A stretch of DNA of 64,000 nt from Niveispirillum cyanobacteriorum (GTDB taxonomy: Bacteria > Pseudomonadota > Alphaproteobacteria > Azospirillales > Azospirillaceae). Position 1 is the first letter of the stretch; each line of letters begins with the position of its first letter. The notes beneath the pieces are model-generated. The model was given only the letters and a program-made list of their open reading frames with translations. It ran no database searches and was not told the origin of the DNA. The stretch is taken from assembly GCF_002868735.1 (NCBI RefSeq), contig NZ_CP025612.1:310001-374000 (forward strand), given 5' to 3'. Positions 41,900 through 50,023 of the stretch are shown in pieces. The position numbers and the translations under genes are program-made.

Positions 41900-43093
41900 A
41901 TGATCCGAACGCAGGTGGTGATCGCCGGCGCCGGCCCGGTTGGCACGGTCGCGGCCTATTATCTGGCCCGCCAGGGTATTGATGTGCTGGTGCTGGAGGC
42001 CGGTGCCGATTGTGCGCAGGATCTGCGCGCCTCCACCTTTCATCCACCCACGCTGGAAATGCTGGATGAACTGGAGATCACGCCCTTCCTTCTGGAAAAG
42101 GGCTTGAAGGCGCCGATCTATCATTACCGTGACCGCCGGACGGGGCAGGTGATTGAGTTCGACCTGGGCGAGTTGGAGGGCAGCACCCGCTACCCCTATC
42201 GCCTGCAGTGCGAACAGTACCATCTGGCCCGCGCGCTGGCGGAAAAGCTGGAAGCGCATCCCAAGGCCACCGTGAAGTTCGGCAGCCGTCTGGTTTATGT
42301 GAACCAGGACGAGACGGGTGTGGATCTGGCCTATGAGACGCCGTTCGCCATCGAGAAGGTACGCGCCGACTGGTTGATCGGGGCCGACGGCGCCAATTCA
42401 GCCGTGCGCAAATGGCTGGGCATCGGGTTTGAGGGCTTTACCTATCCGGAGAAGTTCCTGTGCCTGTCCACCGCGGAGCCGCTGGAAGATTACTTCCCGA
42501 ATCTGGCGCATGTGAATTATGTCGCCGATCCGGAGGAATGGCTGGTGCTGCTGCGGGTGCCGTCGGTCTGGCGTATCCTGCTGCCGGCCACGCCGGAAAG
42601 CTCTGATTCTGATCTTGTGTCGGATGAGAACCGCGACCGCGTGTTTCAGCGGCTGATCGGCAAGACCGGCGTCAAGACCCATCACCGCACCATCTATCGC
42701 ATGCATCAGCGGGTGGCAGAGAGCTTCCGCAAGGGCCGTGCCTTCCTGATTGGCGACAGCGCGCATCTGAACAACCCGCTGGGCGGGTTTGGCATGAACA
42801 GCGGCATCCATGATGCTTTCAACCTGTGCCAGCGGCTGACCGCCATCATCAAGAATGGCGAGGATGAGGCAAGCCTGGATCAGTTCAGCCGCCAGCGCCG
42901 CGGTGCCGCCCGCAGCTTTGTGCAGGCGCAGACCATCCAGACCATGGAAATGATGAAGGAAGGCCACACCTCGGCACAGGAAAAGCGCCGGGACGAGATG
43001 CTGGCCATCCGTAACGATCCGGAGCGGCGGCGTCAGTTCCTGATGCGGCAGGCGATGTTCCAGAGTCTGGCCGACGCCGCAGCGATCGACTGA
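41900..43093 (+). CDS. FAD-dependent monooxygenase (MhpA/PheA-like group A)
   Basis: A 397-residue flavin hydroxylase with GAGPVG at 10-15, a central GADGANSAVRKWLG motif and the C-terminal GDSAHLNNPLGGFGMNSGIHDA loop. It lacks the C-terminal thioredoxin-like domain found in phenol hydroxylases, which makes it like 3-(3-hydroxyphenyl)propionate hydroxylase in core and 4-hydroxybenzoate hydroxylase in length. It uses NAD(P)H and O2 to hydroxylate a phenolic ring. This is the second flavin monooxygenase of the cluster; it differs clearly from the one at 8014, so two ring hydroxylations may occur. The next gene starts 27 bases on. Confidence 0.87.
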   Translation: MIRTQVVIAGAGPVGTVAAYYLARQGIDVLVLEAGADCAQDLRASTFHPPTLEMLDELEITPFLLEKGLKAPIYHYRDRRTGQVIEFDLGELEGSTRYPYRLQCEQYHLARALAEKLEAHPKATVKFGSRLVYVNQDETGVDLAYETPFAIEKVRADWLIGADGANSAVRKWLGIGFEGFTYPEKFLCLSTAEPLEDYFPNLAHVNYVADPEEWLVLLRVPSVWRILLPATPESSDSDLVSDENRDRVFQRLIGKTGVKTHHRTIYRMHQRVAESFRKGRAFLIGDSAHLNNPLGGFGMNSGIHDAFNLCQRLTAIIKNGEDEASLDQFSRQRRGAARSFVQAQTIQTMEMMKEGHTSAQEKRRDEMLAIRNDPERRRQFLMRQAMFQSLADAAAID

Positions 43094-43120
43094 CCATATC
43101 CAGCAGACAGGGGAATGTTC

Positions 43121-43879
43121 ATGCAGGATGAAGCCAAGGACAGCCGTGGCTGGCGCAAGGTGTTCGGGGTGCTGGGTCCCAGCACGAACACCACAGTGCA
43201 GCCCGATTTCGACGATATGCGCCCGGCCGGTGTTACCAACCATTACAGCCGGATCATCGTTTCTAACGCCCAGGCCATCAGCAACGAGACCTTCCTGGCC
43301 GGCACCCAGGCCATCGCCGACAATACGGTCGATGCCGTGAAGTCGGTGATGACCGCCGATCCGGATTATCTGGTCATGGGCATGTCGGCAATCACCTTCT
43401 ATGGCGGGGCGGAAGGGGCAGCACGGTTCCGCCGCCAGATCCGTGAGGTCAGCGGGCTGTATCTCTCCACCGGCTCTGAATCGCTGGCTGCCGCTATCGC
43501 CGCCTATGGCGGCGTGAAGAAGGTGGCCTTCGTGTCGCCCTATTACCCCGTTGCTAATGAGCAGGTCCGTAACTTCCTGTCTGATTACGGGTATGAGACG
43601 GTGCGCGACGTGCCGCTGCAATGCCCGTCCTGGACCTCCATCGCGCGTGTCGGCACGCCCCGCCTTCGTGAGGTCCTGAAACAACTGGACGGTGATGATG
43701 TCGACGCCATTTTGCAGGTCGGCACCAACCTGTCGATGGTGAAGCTGGCAGCGGCGGCAGAGATGTGGCTGGGCAAGCCGGTGATTGCCATCAATACGGC
43801 CACCTACTGGCATGCGCTTCGCGCAAACGGTATCCAGGACAAGGTCTACGGCTTCGGTCGCCTGCTGGAGGAATTCTGA
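43121..43879 (+). CDS. Asp/Glu-racemase-fold protein (maleate isomerase/arylmalonate decarboxylase type) lacking catalytic cysteines
   Basis: A 252-residue protein of the Asp/Glu/hydantoin racemase superfamily, closest by eye to maleate isomerase and arylmalonate decarboxylase. The glycine-rich FGVLGPSTNTTVQPDF start and the late GKPVIAINTATYWHALRANGI are family-typical. The two active-site cysteine positions read GMSAITFYGG and QVGTNLS, so both cysteines are replaced, and the only Cys is elsewhere (PLQCPSW). Catalysis must therefore differ from known members. ATG 43121 has an AGGGGA site at the right spacing; an in-frame ATG at 43115 is too close. The deacetylase-like gene follows after three bases. 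Confidence 0.75.
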   Translation: MQDEAKDSRGWRKVFGVLGPSTNTTVQPDFDDMRPAGVTNHYSRIIVSNAQAISNETFLAGTQAIADNTVDAVKSVMTADPDYLVMGMSAITFYGGAEGAARFRRQIREVSGLYLSTGSESLAAAIAAYGGVKKVAFVSPYYPVANEQVRNFLSDYGYETVRDVPLQCPSWTSIARVGTPRLREVLKQLDGDDVDAILQVGTNLSMVKLAAAAEMWLGKPVIAINTATYWHALRANGIQDKVYGFGRLLEEF

Positions 43880-43882
43880 TCC

Positions 43883-44791
43883 ATGCTTTCCTACGATTAT
43901 GTGCCGCTGCCCAAGCGCGGTCCCCTGCGTTGGCCCGACGGCAAGAAGGTCGCGCTGATCCTGACCTTCAACCTGGAAACCTGGGATCTGACAAAGGATA
44001 CGGACAAGCCGTACTATGCGGGTGGCCCGGCTATCCTTCCCGACGTTCTGCCCGGTGACACGCCCGATTTTCCCAACTTCACCTGGCGTGAATATGGGCA
44101 GCGGGTGGGCATCTGGCGCCTCTACGACTTGTTCGATGAAATGGGCGTCAAGGCGAGTTGCACCACCAACGCCGTCACCTTCGAACGGCGCAAGGCGATG
44201 GTCGATGCCTGCCTGGAACGCGGCTGGGAACTGCTCGCCCATAATTATGAACAGGGCGAGCTGCTGACCAATTTCGCCAAGGACCCGGCCAAGGAGCGGG
44301 ATATCATTCTGCGCTCCATCGAGATGTATGAGCGGCATGTGGGTCGCCGTCCGCTGGGCTGGCTGTCCTCCTCGCTGCGCGGCACCTTGAATACGGCGGG
44401 CATCCTGGCCGAACAGGGTTTCCTGTTCTATTGCGACATCATGAATGATGATCAGCCCTATCCGTTGCAGACGGAAAACGGGCCGCTGGTATCTGTGCCC
44501 TATTCCAACGAAATCAATGATTTCACCCTGCTGACCCGCCGCAACCTGACCACCGACGCTTTCCGCGATACGCTGATCGAGGAATTGTCGGTGCTGCGTC
44601 AGGAAGGGGCGAAGACGGCACGGCTGATGAATGTGGGGCTGCACCCGCATGTCACGGGCCGCGCCTATCGTATCCGGGGCCTGCGGGAATTCCTGGAATA
44701 TGCCAAGAGCCTGGATGATGTCTGGTGGCCCACGCGGGAAGAACTGGCCCGCTGGTATCTGGCCAACAGCGAAGGCCACATGCCGGGCTGA
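43883..44791 (+). CDS. Polysaccharide deacetylase-family hydrolase (PuuE-like), second copy
   Basis: A 302-residue NodB-homology protein without a signal peptide, a distant paralogue of the one at 2919. Shared segments are the start (GPLRWPDGKKVALILTFNLETWDL), the HNYEQGE loop and the conserved RRPLGWLSSSLRGT and LHPHVTGRAYRIRGLREFL stretches. Members of this branch hydrolyse cyclic ureides or imides. GGAGG overlaps the stop of the racemase-fold gene, so the two are translationally linked. Together with the racemase-fold protein it could convert a cyclic intermediate into an open diacid. This is inferred, not shown. Confidence 0.78.
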   Translation: MLSYDYVPLPKRGPLRWPDGKKVALILTFNLETWDLTKDTDKPYYAGGPAILPDVLPGDTPDFPNFTWREYGQRVGIWRLYDLFDEMGVKASCTTNAVTFERRKAMVDACLERGWELLAHNYEQGELLTNFAKDPAKERDIILRSIEMYERHVGRRPLGWLSSSLRGTLNTAGILAEQGFLFYCDIMNDDQPYPLQTENGPLVSVPYSNEINDFTLLTRRNLTTDAFRDTLIEELSVLRQEGAKTARLMNVGLHPHVTGRAYRIRGLREFLEYAKSLDDVWWPTREELARWYLANSEGHMPG

Positions 44792-44813
44792 AAACCCGTC
44801 CTTGTCATTGAAA

Positions 44814-44849
44814 CAGAAAGCCGGGCGCCTGACAGCGCCCGGCTTTCTG
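44814..44849 (+). terminator. Rho-independent terminator closing the catabolic cluster
   Basis: CAGAAAGCCGGGCGC and GCGCCCGGCTTTCTG form a perfect 15-bp stem with a 6-base loop, 23 bases after the deacetylase-like gene. It marks the border to the inositol phosphate locus. Confidence 0.85.
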
Positions 44850-44881
44850 CGTTTATCGGGTCGATAAGCTGATAGTGCGAT

Positions 44882-44895
44882 GGAAAATATCTTCT
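44882..44895. promoter_or_regulatory. GGAA-N6-TTCT operator-like site upstream of the antiporter operon
   Basis: GGAA-AATATC-TTCT lies 74 bases before the antiporter start, in an AT-rich stretch that suits a promoter. It differs in the last base from the GGAA-N6-TTCC consensus of RpiR-type inositol regulators in rhizobia. Confidence 0.45.
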
Positions 44896-44968
44896 AAATT
44901 TTTGGAATATGGAATATCTTGCCTTCCAACGCGACGGGATGAACCGTCCGGCTGGGGAGGAGAGCGCC

Positions 44969-46315
44969 ATGCTGCGCGCGTTGCTGGGCTTTTTCGCCAC
45001 GGGGCCTGACCGCCCGGTGACGGCGGACGCGGCGGCGGTCGATGCCGCCTATCGCCGTTACCGTATCCGGGTGATGCTGGCCATCACGCTGGGCTATGGC
45101 TTGATCTATACCTGCCGGCTGGCGCTGGGTGTGGTGAAGAAGCCGCTGATCGATGCGGGTGTATTTTCACCGGCGGAACTGGGCCATATCGGATCGGCCT
45201 TGTTCTACACCTATGCCATCGGCAAGCTGACCAACGGGTTCCTGGCCGATCACGCCAATATCCGCCGCGCGCTGGCCATCACCTTCCTGCTGACGGCGCT
45301 GTGCAACCTGACCATGGGCTTTGTCACCAGCGTCTGGATGGCGGTCCTGGTCTGGGGCCTGAATGGCTGGTTCCAGAGTTTCGGGGCGCCGGGCGGCGTG
45401 GTGGCCATGACGGCCTGGTTTTCAAATCGGGAGCGGGGCCGCGCCTATGGCGTCTGGTCCACGGCCCACTCTATCGGCGAGGGTTTGACCTTCCTGGTCG
45501 TCGGTTCACTGGTCGGCTGGCTGGGCTGGCAGGCCGGGTTCTTCGGGCCGGGGCTGATCGGCATCGCGACCGCCGCCGGTGTCTGGTTCCTGTTGCAGGA
45601 CCGGCCTCAGACGCTGGGCCTGCCGCCCGTCAATGACTGGAAGGGTGACCATTACGGGGAAAAGCCCAAGGCCGATCCGCGTTCCGTCCTGGCGCAGCAG
45701 TTGCACATCCTGAAACTGCCGGCCATCTGGGTGCTGTGCCTAGCCTCGGCCACGACCTATGTCACCCGCTATGCCATCAATTCCTGGGGCGTGCTGTATT
45801 TGCAGGAGGCGCGGGGCTATTCCCTGGCCATGGCGGGCACGCTGCTGATGGTCAGCACGGTAGCCGGCATTGTCGGGGCCATCAGCTTCGGCCTGTTATC
45901 GGACAAGCTGTTCCAGTCGCGCCGCCCGCCGGCCAACCTGCTGTTCGGTGTGCTGGAACTGATCGGCATGCTGCTGATCTTTTTCGGGCCGAACAGCGTG
46001 CCGCTGCTGCTGCTGGGCATGGTGCTGTTTGGGGCCGGCATGACAGGTCTTGTCACCTCGCTGGGTGGGCTGTTCGCCGTCGATATCGCGCCCAAGCGCG
46101 TGGCAGGCGCGGCAATGGGCGTTATCGGCATTTTCAGCTATGTCGGTGCGGCCCTGCAGGAACATGTTTCCGGTATGCTGATCGACCGTGGCATGACCAT
46201 GGTGGACGGGGTCCGGCATTACGATTTCGGCCCGGTGATCTGGTTCTGGATCGCCGCGTCGGTGGTTTCCATGGTTTTGGCGGCGACCCTGTGGCGCACG
46301 CGATTGAGGGACTGA
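44969..46315 (+). CDS. Organophosphate:phosphate antiporter-like MFS transporter (GlpT/UhpT family)
   Basis: A 448-residue inner-membrane protein with 12 likely helices. The first part, GYGLIYTCRLALGVVKKPLIDAGVFSPAELGHIGSALFYTYAIGKLTNGFLAD, is the typical start of the organophosphate:Pi antiporters, whose members import glycerol-3-phosphate or hexose phosphates in exchange for phosphate. The start at 44969 is set by GGGGAGGAG. An inositol monophosphatase-family gene follows six bases after its stop, then a PhoD-type phosphatase, so a sugar- or inositol-phosphate import role is likely. The substrate is inferred from the neighbours; glycerol-3-phosphate cannot be excluded. Confidence 0.82.
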   Translation: MLRALLGFFATGPDRPVTADAAAVDAAYRRYRIRVMLAITLGYGLIYTCRLALGVVKKPLIDAGVFSPAELGHIGSALFYTYAIGKLTNGFLADHANIRRALAITFLLTALCNLTMGFVTSVWMAVLVWGLNGWFQSFGAPGGVVAMTAWFSNRERGRAYGVWSTAHSIGEGLTFLVVGSLVGWLGWQAGFFGPGLIGIATAAGVWFLLQDRPQTLGLPPVNDWKGDHYGEKPKADPRSVLAQQLHILKLPAIWVLCLASATTYVTRYAINSWGVLYLQEARGYSLAMAGTLLMVSTVAGIVGAISFGLLSDKLFQSRRPPANLLFGVLELIGMLLIFFGPNSVPLLLLGMVLFGAGMTGLVTSLGGLFAVDIAPKRVAGAAMGVIGIFSYVGAALQEHVSGMLIDRGMTMVDGVRHYDFGPVIWFWIAASVVSMVLAATLWRTRLRD

Positions 46316-46321
46316 TCCATC

Positions 46322-47140
46322 ATGAATTCCCCATCCCCCGAACTGTCGGCGATGATCGATGCGGCCCAGGCCGCTGGTCACGGGCTTTTGCGCCGCTTCT
46401 CACAACTGTCCGAACTGGTCATCCGCGCCAAAAGCGGACCGGCGGATCTTGTCTCCGTCGCGGATGAGGAGGCGGAGCAGACGGCCCGCACCATCCTGTC
46501 CCGTTTCCGCCCCGATTACGCCTTCCTGGGTGAGGAGGGCGGGCAGGTCGGGGACCGCGACGCCAGCCACAGCTGGATCGTCGATCCGCTGGATGGCACC
46601 ACCAACTTCCTGTTCTCCTGTCCGCTCTGGGGCGTCAATGTTGCCCTGGCGCGCGATGGAGAGGTGGTGGCCGGCGTCACCTACATCCCCGTGATGGAGG
46701 AGATGTTCGTGGCTGAGAAGGGGCGGGGGGCCTGGCTGAACGGTCGGCGCATCCATGTCTCCACCCGCGCCACGCTGGGCGACGCGGTGCTGTCCTGCGG
46801 CATGCCGTTCACGGGCAAGCCGGATCATCCGGTCTTTGCCCGTGAAATGGCGCTGCTATCGGCGGATGTCGCGGGTTTGCGCCGCACAGGGGCCTGCGCG
46901 GTTGACATGGCCTATGTCGCCTGCGGTCGCTGGGACGCCTATTGGGAACGGGCGCTGAATGCCTGGGACATGGCGCCTGGCCTGATCCTGGCGACGGAGG
47001 CCGGTGGCACCGTCAGCAATGTCCGGGGTGACAGGTTGGATCTTCACGGCCAGAATGTCTGCATCACCAATGGCCATATCCACAATGCGCTGGTGGATCG
47101 GCTGAATCAAGCTCTGCACGAAGCACAGAACGAAGGATAA
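46322..47140 (+). CDS. Inositol monophosphatase-family phosphatase
   Basis: A 272-residue cytoplasmic Mg2+-dependent phosphatase. The metal-binding motifs are GEEGG (70-74), WIVDPLDGTTNF (85-96, with Asp88 and Asp91) and AWDMAPG near residue 216, all intact. The family dephosphorylates inositol monophosphates, but also histidinol phosphate and related compounds. Here the gene is six bases downstream of an organophosphate antiporter-like gene and five bases upstream of a PhoD phosphatase gene, within an inositol locus, so release of free myo-inositol from an imported monophosphate is the most economical reading. Confidence 0.9.
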   Translation: MNSPSPELSAMIDAAQAAGHGLLRRFSQLSELVIRAKSGPADLVSVADEEAEQTARTILSRFRPDYAFLGEEGGQVGDRDASHSWIVDPLDGTTNFLFSCPLWGVNVALARDGEVVAGVTYIPVMEEMFVAEKGRGAWLNGRRIHVSTRATLGDAVLSCGMPFTGKPDHPVFAREMALLSADVAGLRRTGACAVDMAYVACGRWDAYWERALNAWDMAPGLILATEAGGTVSNVRGDRLDLHGQNVCITNGHIHNALVDRLNQALHEAQNEG

Positions 47141-47145
47141 GCAGT

Positions 47146-48603
47146 ATGCGTTTCCATGGCAGCCGGCGGCAGTTCCTGGCCGGCACGACTTCGCTGGCCG
47201 GTGTGTCCTTGTGGCCGGCGGCTGGGCTGGCGGCGGTGCTGGGTTACCCCCGCGCCTTGCAGGGGCCGATGGTGGGCGCACCCGGCCCCGGCCATGTCAC
47301 TGTCTGGGTACGGGCCAGTGGGGCCTTTGATGTCACGCTGGAGGTGGCGGCGGAACGGACCTTCGGCAAGGTCATCGCCACGCAGACGGTGCGGGCACGC
47401 TCAGAGGATGATTGCTGCGTCACCCTGCGCGCCGAAGGGTTGAAGCCGGCCACTACCTACTGGTACCGGTTGAAGTTCGATGGTCAGCTGGACCGTGAAC
47501 AGCCTTTCCCTTACCGCACGCACACGGCACCCGGCGGCAAAGCGGATTTCCGCATCGCCTTCGGGTCCTGCTGCCGTATCCAGTTCGACGCCGAACAGCC
47601 GATCTGGTCGGTGGTGCAGGCGCTGGAGCCGGACATGTTCTTCTGGCTGGGCGACAATATCTATGGCGACAGCGACGAGCCGGCGGCACTGGCGGAGCTG
47701 TATGGGCGGCAGCGACTGGTCCGCCGCCTGGAACCGCTGCTGCGCGGCACGCCGCAACTGGCCATCTGGGACGATCATGATTTCGGCTATAATGGATCTG
47801 ACGGCACCAGCCCATATAAGGACGGCTCGCTGAACGTTTTCCGCCATTACTGGCCTAACCCGTCCTTTGGGCAAGCGGACAGCAAGGGTGTCTATTTCAA
47901 GCAATCCTATGGCGGCGTGGATTTCTTCTTCCTAGATGGCCGCTATCACCGCGACCCGACGGAAAACCGCGACGATGCCGGCAAGACCATGTTGGGCGCC
48001 GCACAGAAGGCGTGGCTGAAGGCCGGGCTGCTGGACAGCAAGGCGGTGTTCAAGGTGCTGGTTTCCGGCACCGGATGGTCCACCGCAGAGAATGAAAAGG
48101 GCGGCGACAGTTGGGGCGTGTTCATGACGGAGCGCAATGAGATCTTCGATTTCGTGCGCGACCGGAACATTGGCGGCGTCGTCTGCATCTCCGGCGACAG
48201 CCATATGGGCGAGTTGAACTGTATCCCACGATCCGCCCATGGCGGGTACGACATCTATGATCTCTGCTCCTCGCCGCTCGCCCAGATGCCGGCCACCAAG
48301 AACCTGCGCCAGATGCCGGAGGTGCGCATCCGCGACACCTGGAACCGCAGCGTCAATGTCGGGGTGCTGGATTTCCAGATGGGCGAAAAGCCCAGCCTGA
48401 CCATGACCCTGCATGACGTGTCGGGCGCGCGGGTCTGGGAACCGCTGGTCCTGACCCCGGCCGACCTGACTAATGGCAGGCGCACCTGGGATGTGAAGGC
48501 TGATCCCGGCGAATTGAAGCGTCTGGAACGGTTCCGCAAGGGTGGGGGCTATTACGGCACCGACATGCCTGAAGGCTGGCCCGATAAGCCTTACTATCAG
48601 TGA
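47146..48603 (+). CDS. Tat-exported PhoD-like phosphatase
   Basis: A 485-residue phosphatase/phosphodiesterase of the PhoD family. The precursor has a twin-arginine signal (GSRRQFLAGTTSLAG, 5-19), an N-terminal fibronectin-like domain (about 40-120) and the metallophosphatase domain with FGSCCRIQ, FWLGDNIYGDSD, WDDHDFGYN and SGDSHMGELN. The enzyme uses Ca2+/Fe3+ in known members and cleaves phosphomonoesters and diesters in the periplasm. It is the last gene of the antiporter/IMPase unit. Liberating phosphate from inositol phosphates or phospholipid headgroups outside the cell would fit the locus. Confidence 0.88.
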   Translation: MRFHGSRRQFLAGTTSLAGVSLWPAAGLAAVLGYPRALQGPMVGAPGPGHVTVWVRASGAFDVTLEVAAERTFGKVIATQTVRARSEDDCCVTLRAEGLKPATTYWYRLKFDGQLDREQPFPYRTHTAPGGKADFRIAFGSCCRIQFDAEQPIWSVVQALEPDMFFWLGDNIYGDSDEPAALAELYGRQRLVRRLEPLLRGTPQLAIWDDHDFGYNGSDGTSPYKDGSLNVFRHYWPNPSFGQADSKGVYFKQSYGGVDFFFLDGRYHRDPTENRDDAGKTMLGAAQKAWLKAGLLDSKAVFKVLVSGTGWSTAENEKGGDSWGVFMTERNEIFDFVRDRNIGGVVCISGDSHMGELNCIPRSAHGGYDIYDLCSSPLAQMPATKNLRQMPEVRIRDTWNRSVNVGVLDFQMGEKPSLTMTLHDVSGARVWEPLVLTPADLTNGRRTWDVKADPGELKRLERFRKGGGYYGTDMPEGWPDKPYYQ

Positions 48604-48609
48604 CGAGGG

Positions 48610-48632
48610 GGGCGGCGCGTCAGGCGCCGCCC
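48610..48632. terminator. Stem-loop between the phosphatase operon and tpiA
   Basis: GGGCGGCGC and GCGCCGCCC pair with a 5-base loop, seven bases after the phosphatase stop and overlapping the last codons of the convergent tpiA. There is no U-run. Confidence 0.55.
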
Positions 48633-49372
48633 AGACCGGCGAGGGCAATCGCCTTGAAATCGGCGGGTTTCAGGCTGGCCCCGCCCACCAGCACCCCATC
48701 TACACCGGGTAGGTGCAGGATGCCGGCGGCGTTGGCCGCCGTCACCGATCCCCCGTAAAGTACGCGGACATCCCCACCGCCCGGCAGCAGGGTGGCCAGT
48801 TCTGCCTTGATCAGTGCATGCATGGCAGCGATGGTGCCGGCATCCGCATGACGGCCCGTGCCGATGGCCCAGATGGGTTCATAGGCGATGATGATGCTGT
48901 CCGCGTCCAAACCGGGCGGCAGACTGTCGTGCAGCTGCCTGGCCACGATGGTGCCGGCCAGTCCTGCCTCTCGCTCCATCAGCGTTTCCCCGATACAGAT
49001 CAGAGGGCGAAGCTCGGACAACCGGGCCGCCGCTGCCTTGGCCGCGACCAGGGCGCTGTCTTCCCCTTGTGACCGTCGTTCGGAATGGCCCAGAATGACA
49101 TGACTGGCCCCGGCATCGGCCAGCATGGCGGCGGAAAGATCGCCTGTATGTGCGCCAGATGCCCGGTGATGGCAATCCTGCGCGCCGACCAGCAATGGTC
49201 CGGACGCCGCCAACGCGGCGATATCGGACAGCAGGGTGGCCGGCGGGCAGATCAGCATCTGCACCCCCGGCCGCACCGTTTCCAGCCAGTCCGCAAGGTC
49301 GCGCGCCAGGCCCAGCCCATCGGCGCGCAGCCCATTCATTTTCCAGTTCCCGGCGATAAATGGAACGTTCAT
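48620..49372 (-). CDS. tpiA: Triosephosphate isomerase
   Basis: A 250-residue complete TIM. The substrate lysine is in FIAGNWKMNG (Lys11), the electrophilic histidine in VILGHSERR and the base Glu in AYEPIWAIGTG; the phosphate loop LYGGSVTAANA is intact. It interconverts dihydroxyacetone phosphate and glyceraldehyde-3-phosphate. The inositol pathway ends by releasing dihydroxyacetone phosphate, so a dedicated copy in this locus is logical, and a perfect GGAA-N6-TTCC site lies upstream at 49614. It is preceded by a 61-codon frame of unknown status. A housekeeping tpiA in a phosphoglycerate operon would be expected elsewhere in the genome. Confidence 0.93.
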   Translation of the reverse strand: MNVPFIAGNWKMNGLRADGLGLARDLADWLETVRPGVQMLICPPATLLSDIAALAASGPLLVGAQDCHHRASGAHTGDLSAAMLADAGASHVILGHSERRSQGEDSALVAAKAAAARLSELRPLICIGETLMEREAGLAGTIVARQLHDSLPPGLDADSIIIAYEPIWAIGTGRHADAGTIAAMHALIKAELATLLPGGGDVRVLYGGSVTAANAAGILHLPGVDGVLVGGASLKPADFKAIALAGLGGA

Positions 49373-49376
49373 TTCA

Positions 49377-49562
49377 TCACCCCCGCACCGTCTTGGCCCT
49401 TTTCGGGGCCATCGGAATGACCCGCGCCATGCCCAGCCGTCCCGGGGATTGCCCCGCCTGACGCAGGATTTCAGCCAGATGACGGCCGACATCCTTATCG
49501 CCTGGCGGGTGCAGGATCGTCACTTTCTGCATACGGATCATAGGGTTGCGTACCCTGGCCAT
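49377..49562 (-). CDS. Possible 61-residue leader protein of tpiA
   Basis: I do not recognise this small basic protein (start MARVRNPMIRMQKVTILHPPG, rich in Arg, Met and Pro, ending KRAKTVRG). Its stop lies four bases before the tpiA start, and GGAG stands seven bases before its ATG at 49562, which supports translation and coupling. A longer frame reaches 49661 but would include the operator at 49614, so the shorter start is preferred. It could be a real small protein or a chance frame in the leader. Confidence 0.35.
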   Translation of the reverse strand: MARVRNPMIRMQKVTILHPPGDKDVGRHLAEILRQAGQSPGRLGMARVIPMAPKRAKTVRG

Positions 49563-49613
49563 GGGGCGGCTCCGGCATTGTCGGGTGAAGGGGAGGGCGC
49601 CCGTGGCGTCCGT

Positions 49614-49627
49614 GGAATGCAAATTCC
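49614..49627. promoter_or_regulatory. Perfect GGAA-N6-TTCC operator (tpiA side)
   Basis: GGAA-TGCAAA-TTCC matches exactly the motif reported for the RpiR-type IolR of Sinorhizobium meliloti. It is upstream of the tpiA unit, 52 bases from the small leader frame, in the region between tpiA and the TonB receptor. Confidence 0.65.
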
Positions 49628-49666
49628 ATCGGCCCACAAAAAAATACAAGAAAAATTCCATTTCTA

Positions 49667-49695
49667 TTGACGAATGGAATTTTCGTTCATAAGAT
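49667..49695 (+). promoter_or_regulatory. Sigma70-type promoter of the TonB receptor with operator between -35 and -10
   Basis: TTGACG (49667-49672) and TAAGAT (49690-49695) are 17 bases apart, a near-consensus promoter reading toward the receptor. The spacer holds GGAA-TTTTCG-TTCA (49676-49689), one base from the GGAA-N6-TTCC motif, so a bound repressor would block RNA polymerase. The leader to the receptor ATG at 50024 is about 320 bases; it contains no gene I can support. Confidence 0.65.
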
Positions 49696-50023
49696 CACCT
49701 CAACAATCGAAACCGATGGTGATTCCGATCCGGATCAGTCATCACAATAACAATTCAGGGAGACAGTGATGCCCAGGAACAGAAGGGCTGGTCGTGGCAG
49801 ACGACAGCACCCAACCACACGGTCGAATGCATGTTCCCACCGCCCTGGCGGCGGATGAGGGGAACTGCGGACCTGTGCATTGCATGGATGTTCCGCAATC
49901 GCTTGCAATGAAGAATTCATGGGGATGACGCGGCGCCTTCGCAGATGGCAGCCAGAAGCAGGGTCAGGATGCCTTGCCACTTTTTGCATCCCCGTTTGAA
50001 GATCAGCCTTTCTGGAGATGACA

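Noticed and set aside
42398-44779. Minus-strand open frame of 793 codons opposite three genes of the cytochrome c operon
   Set aside because: It crosses three well-supported genes on the other strand without domains of its own.
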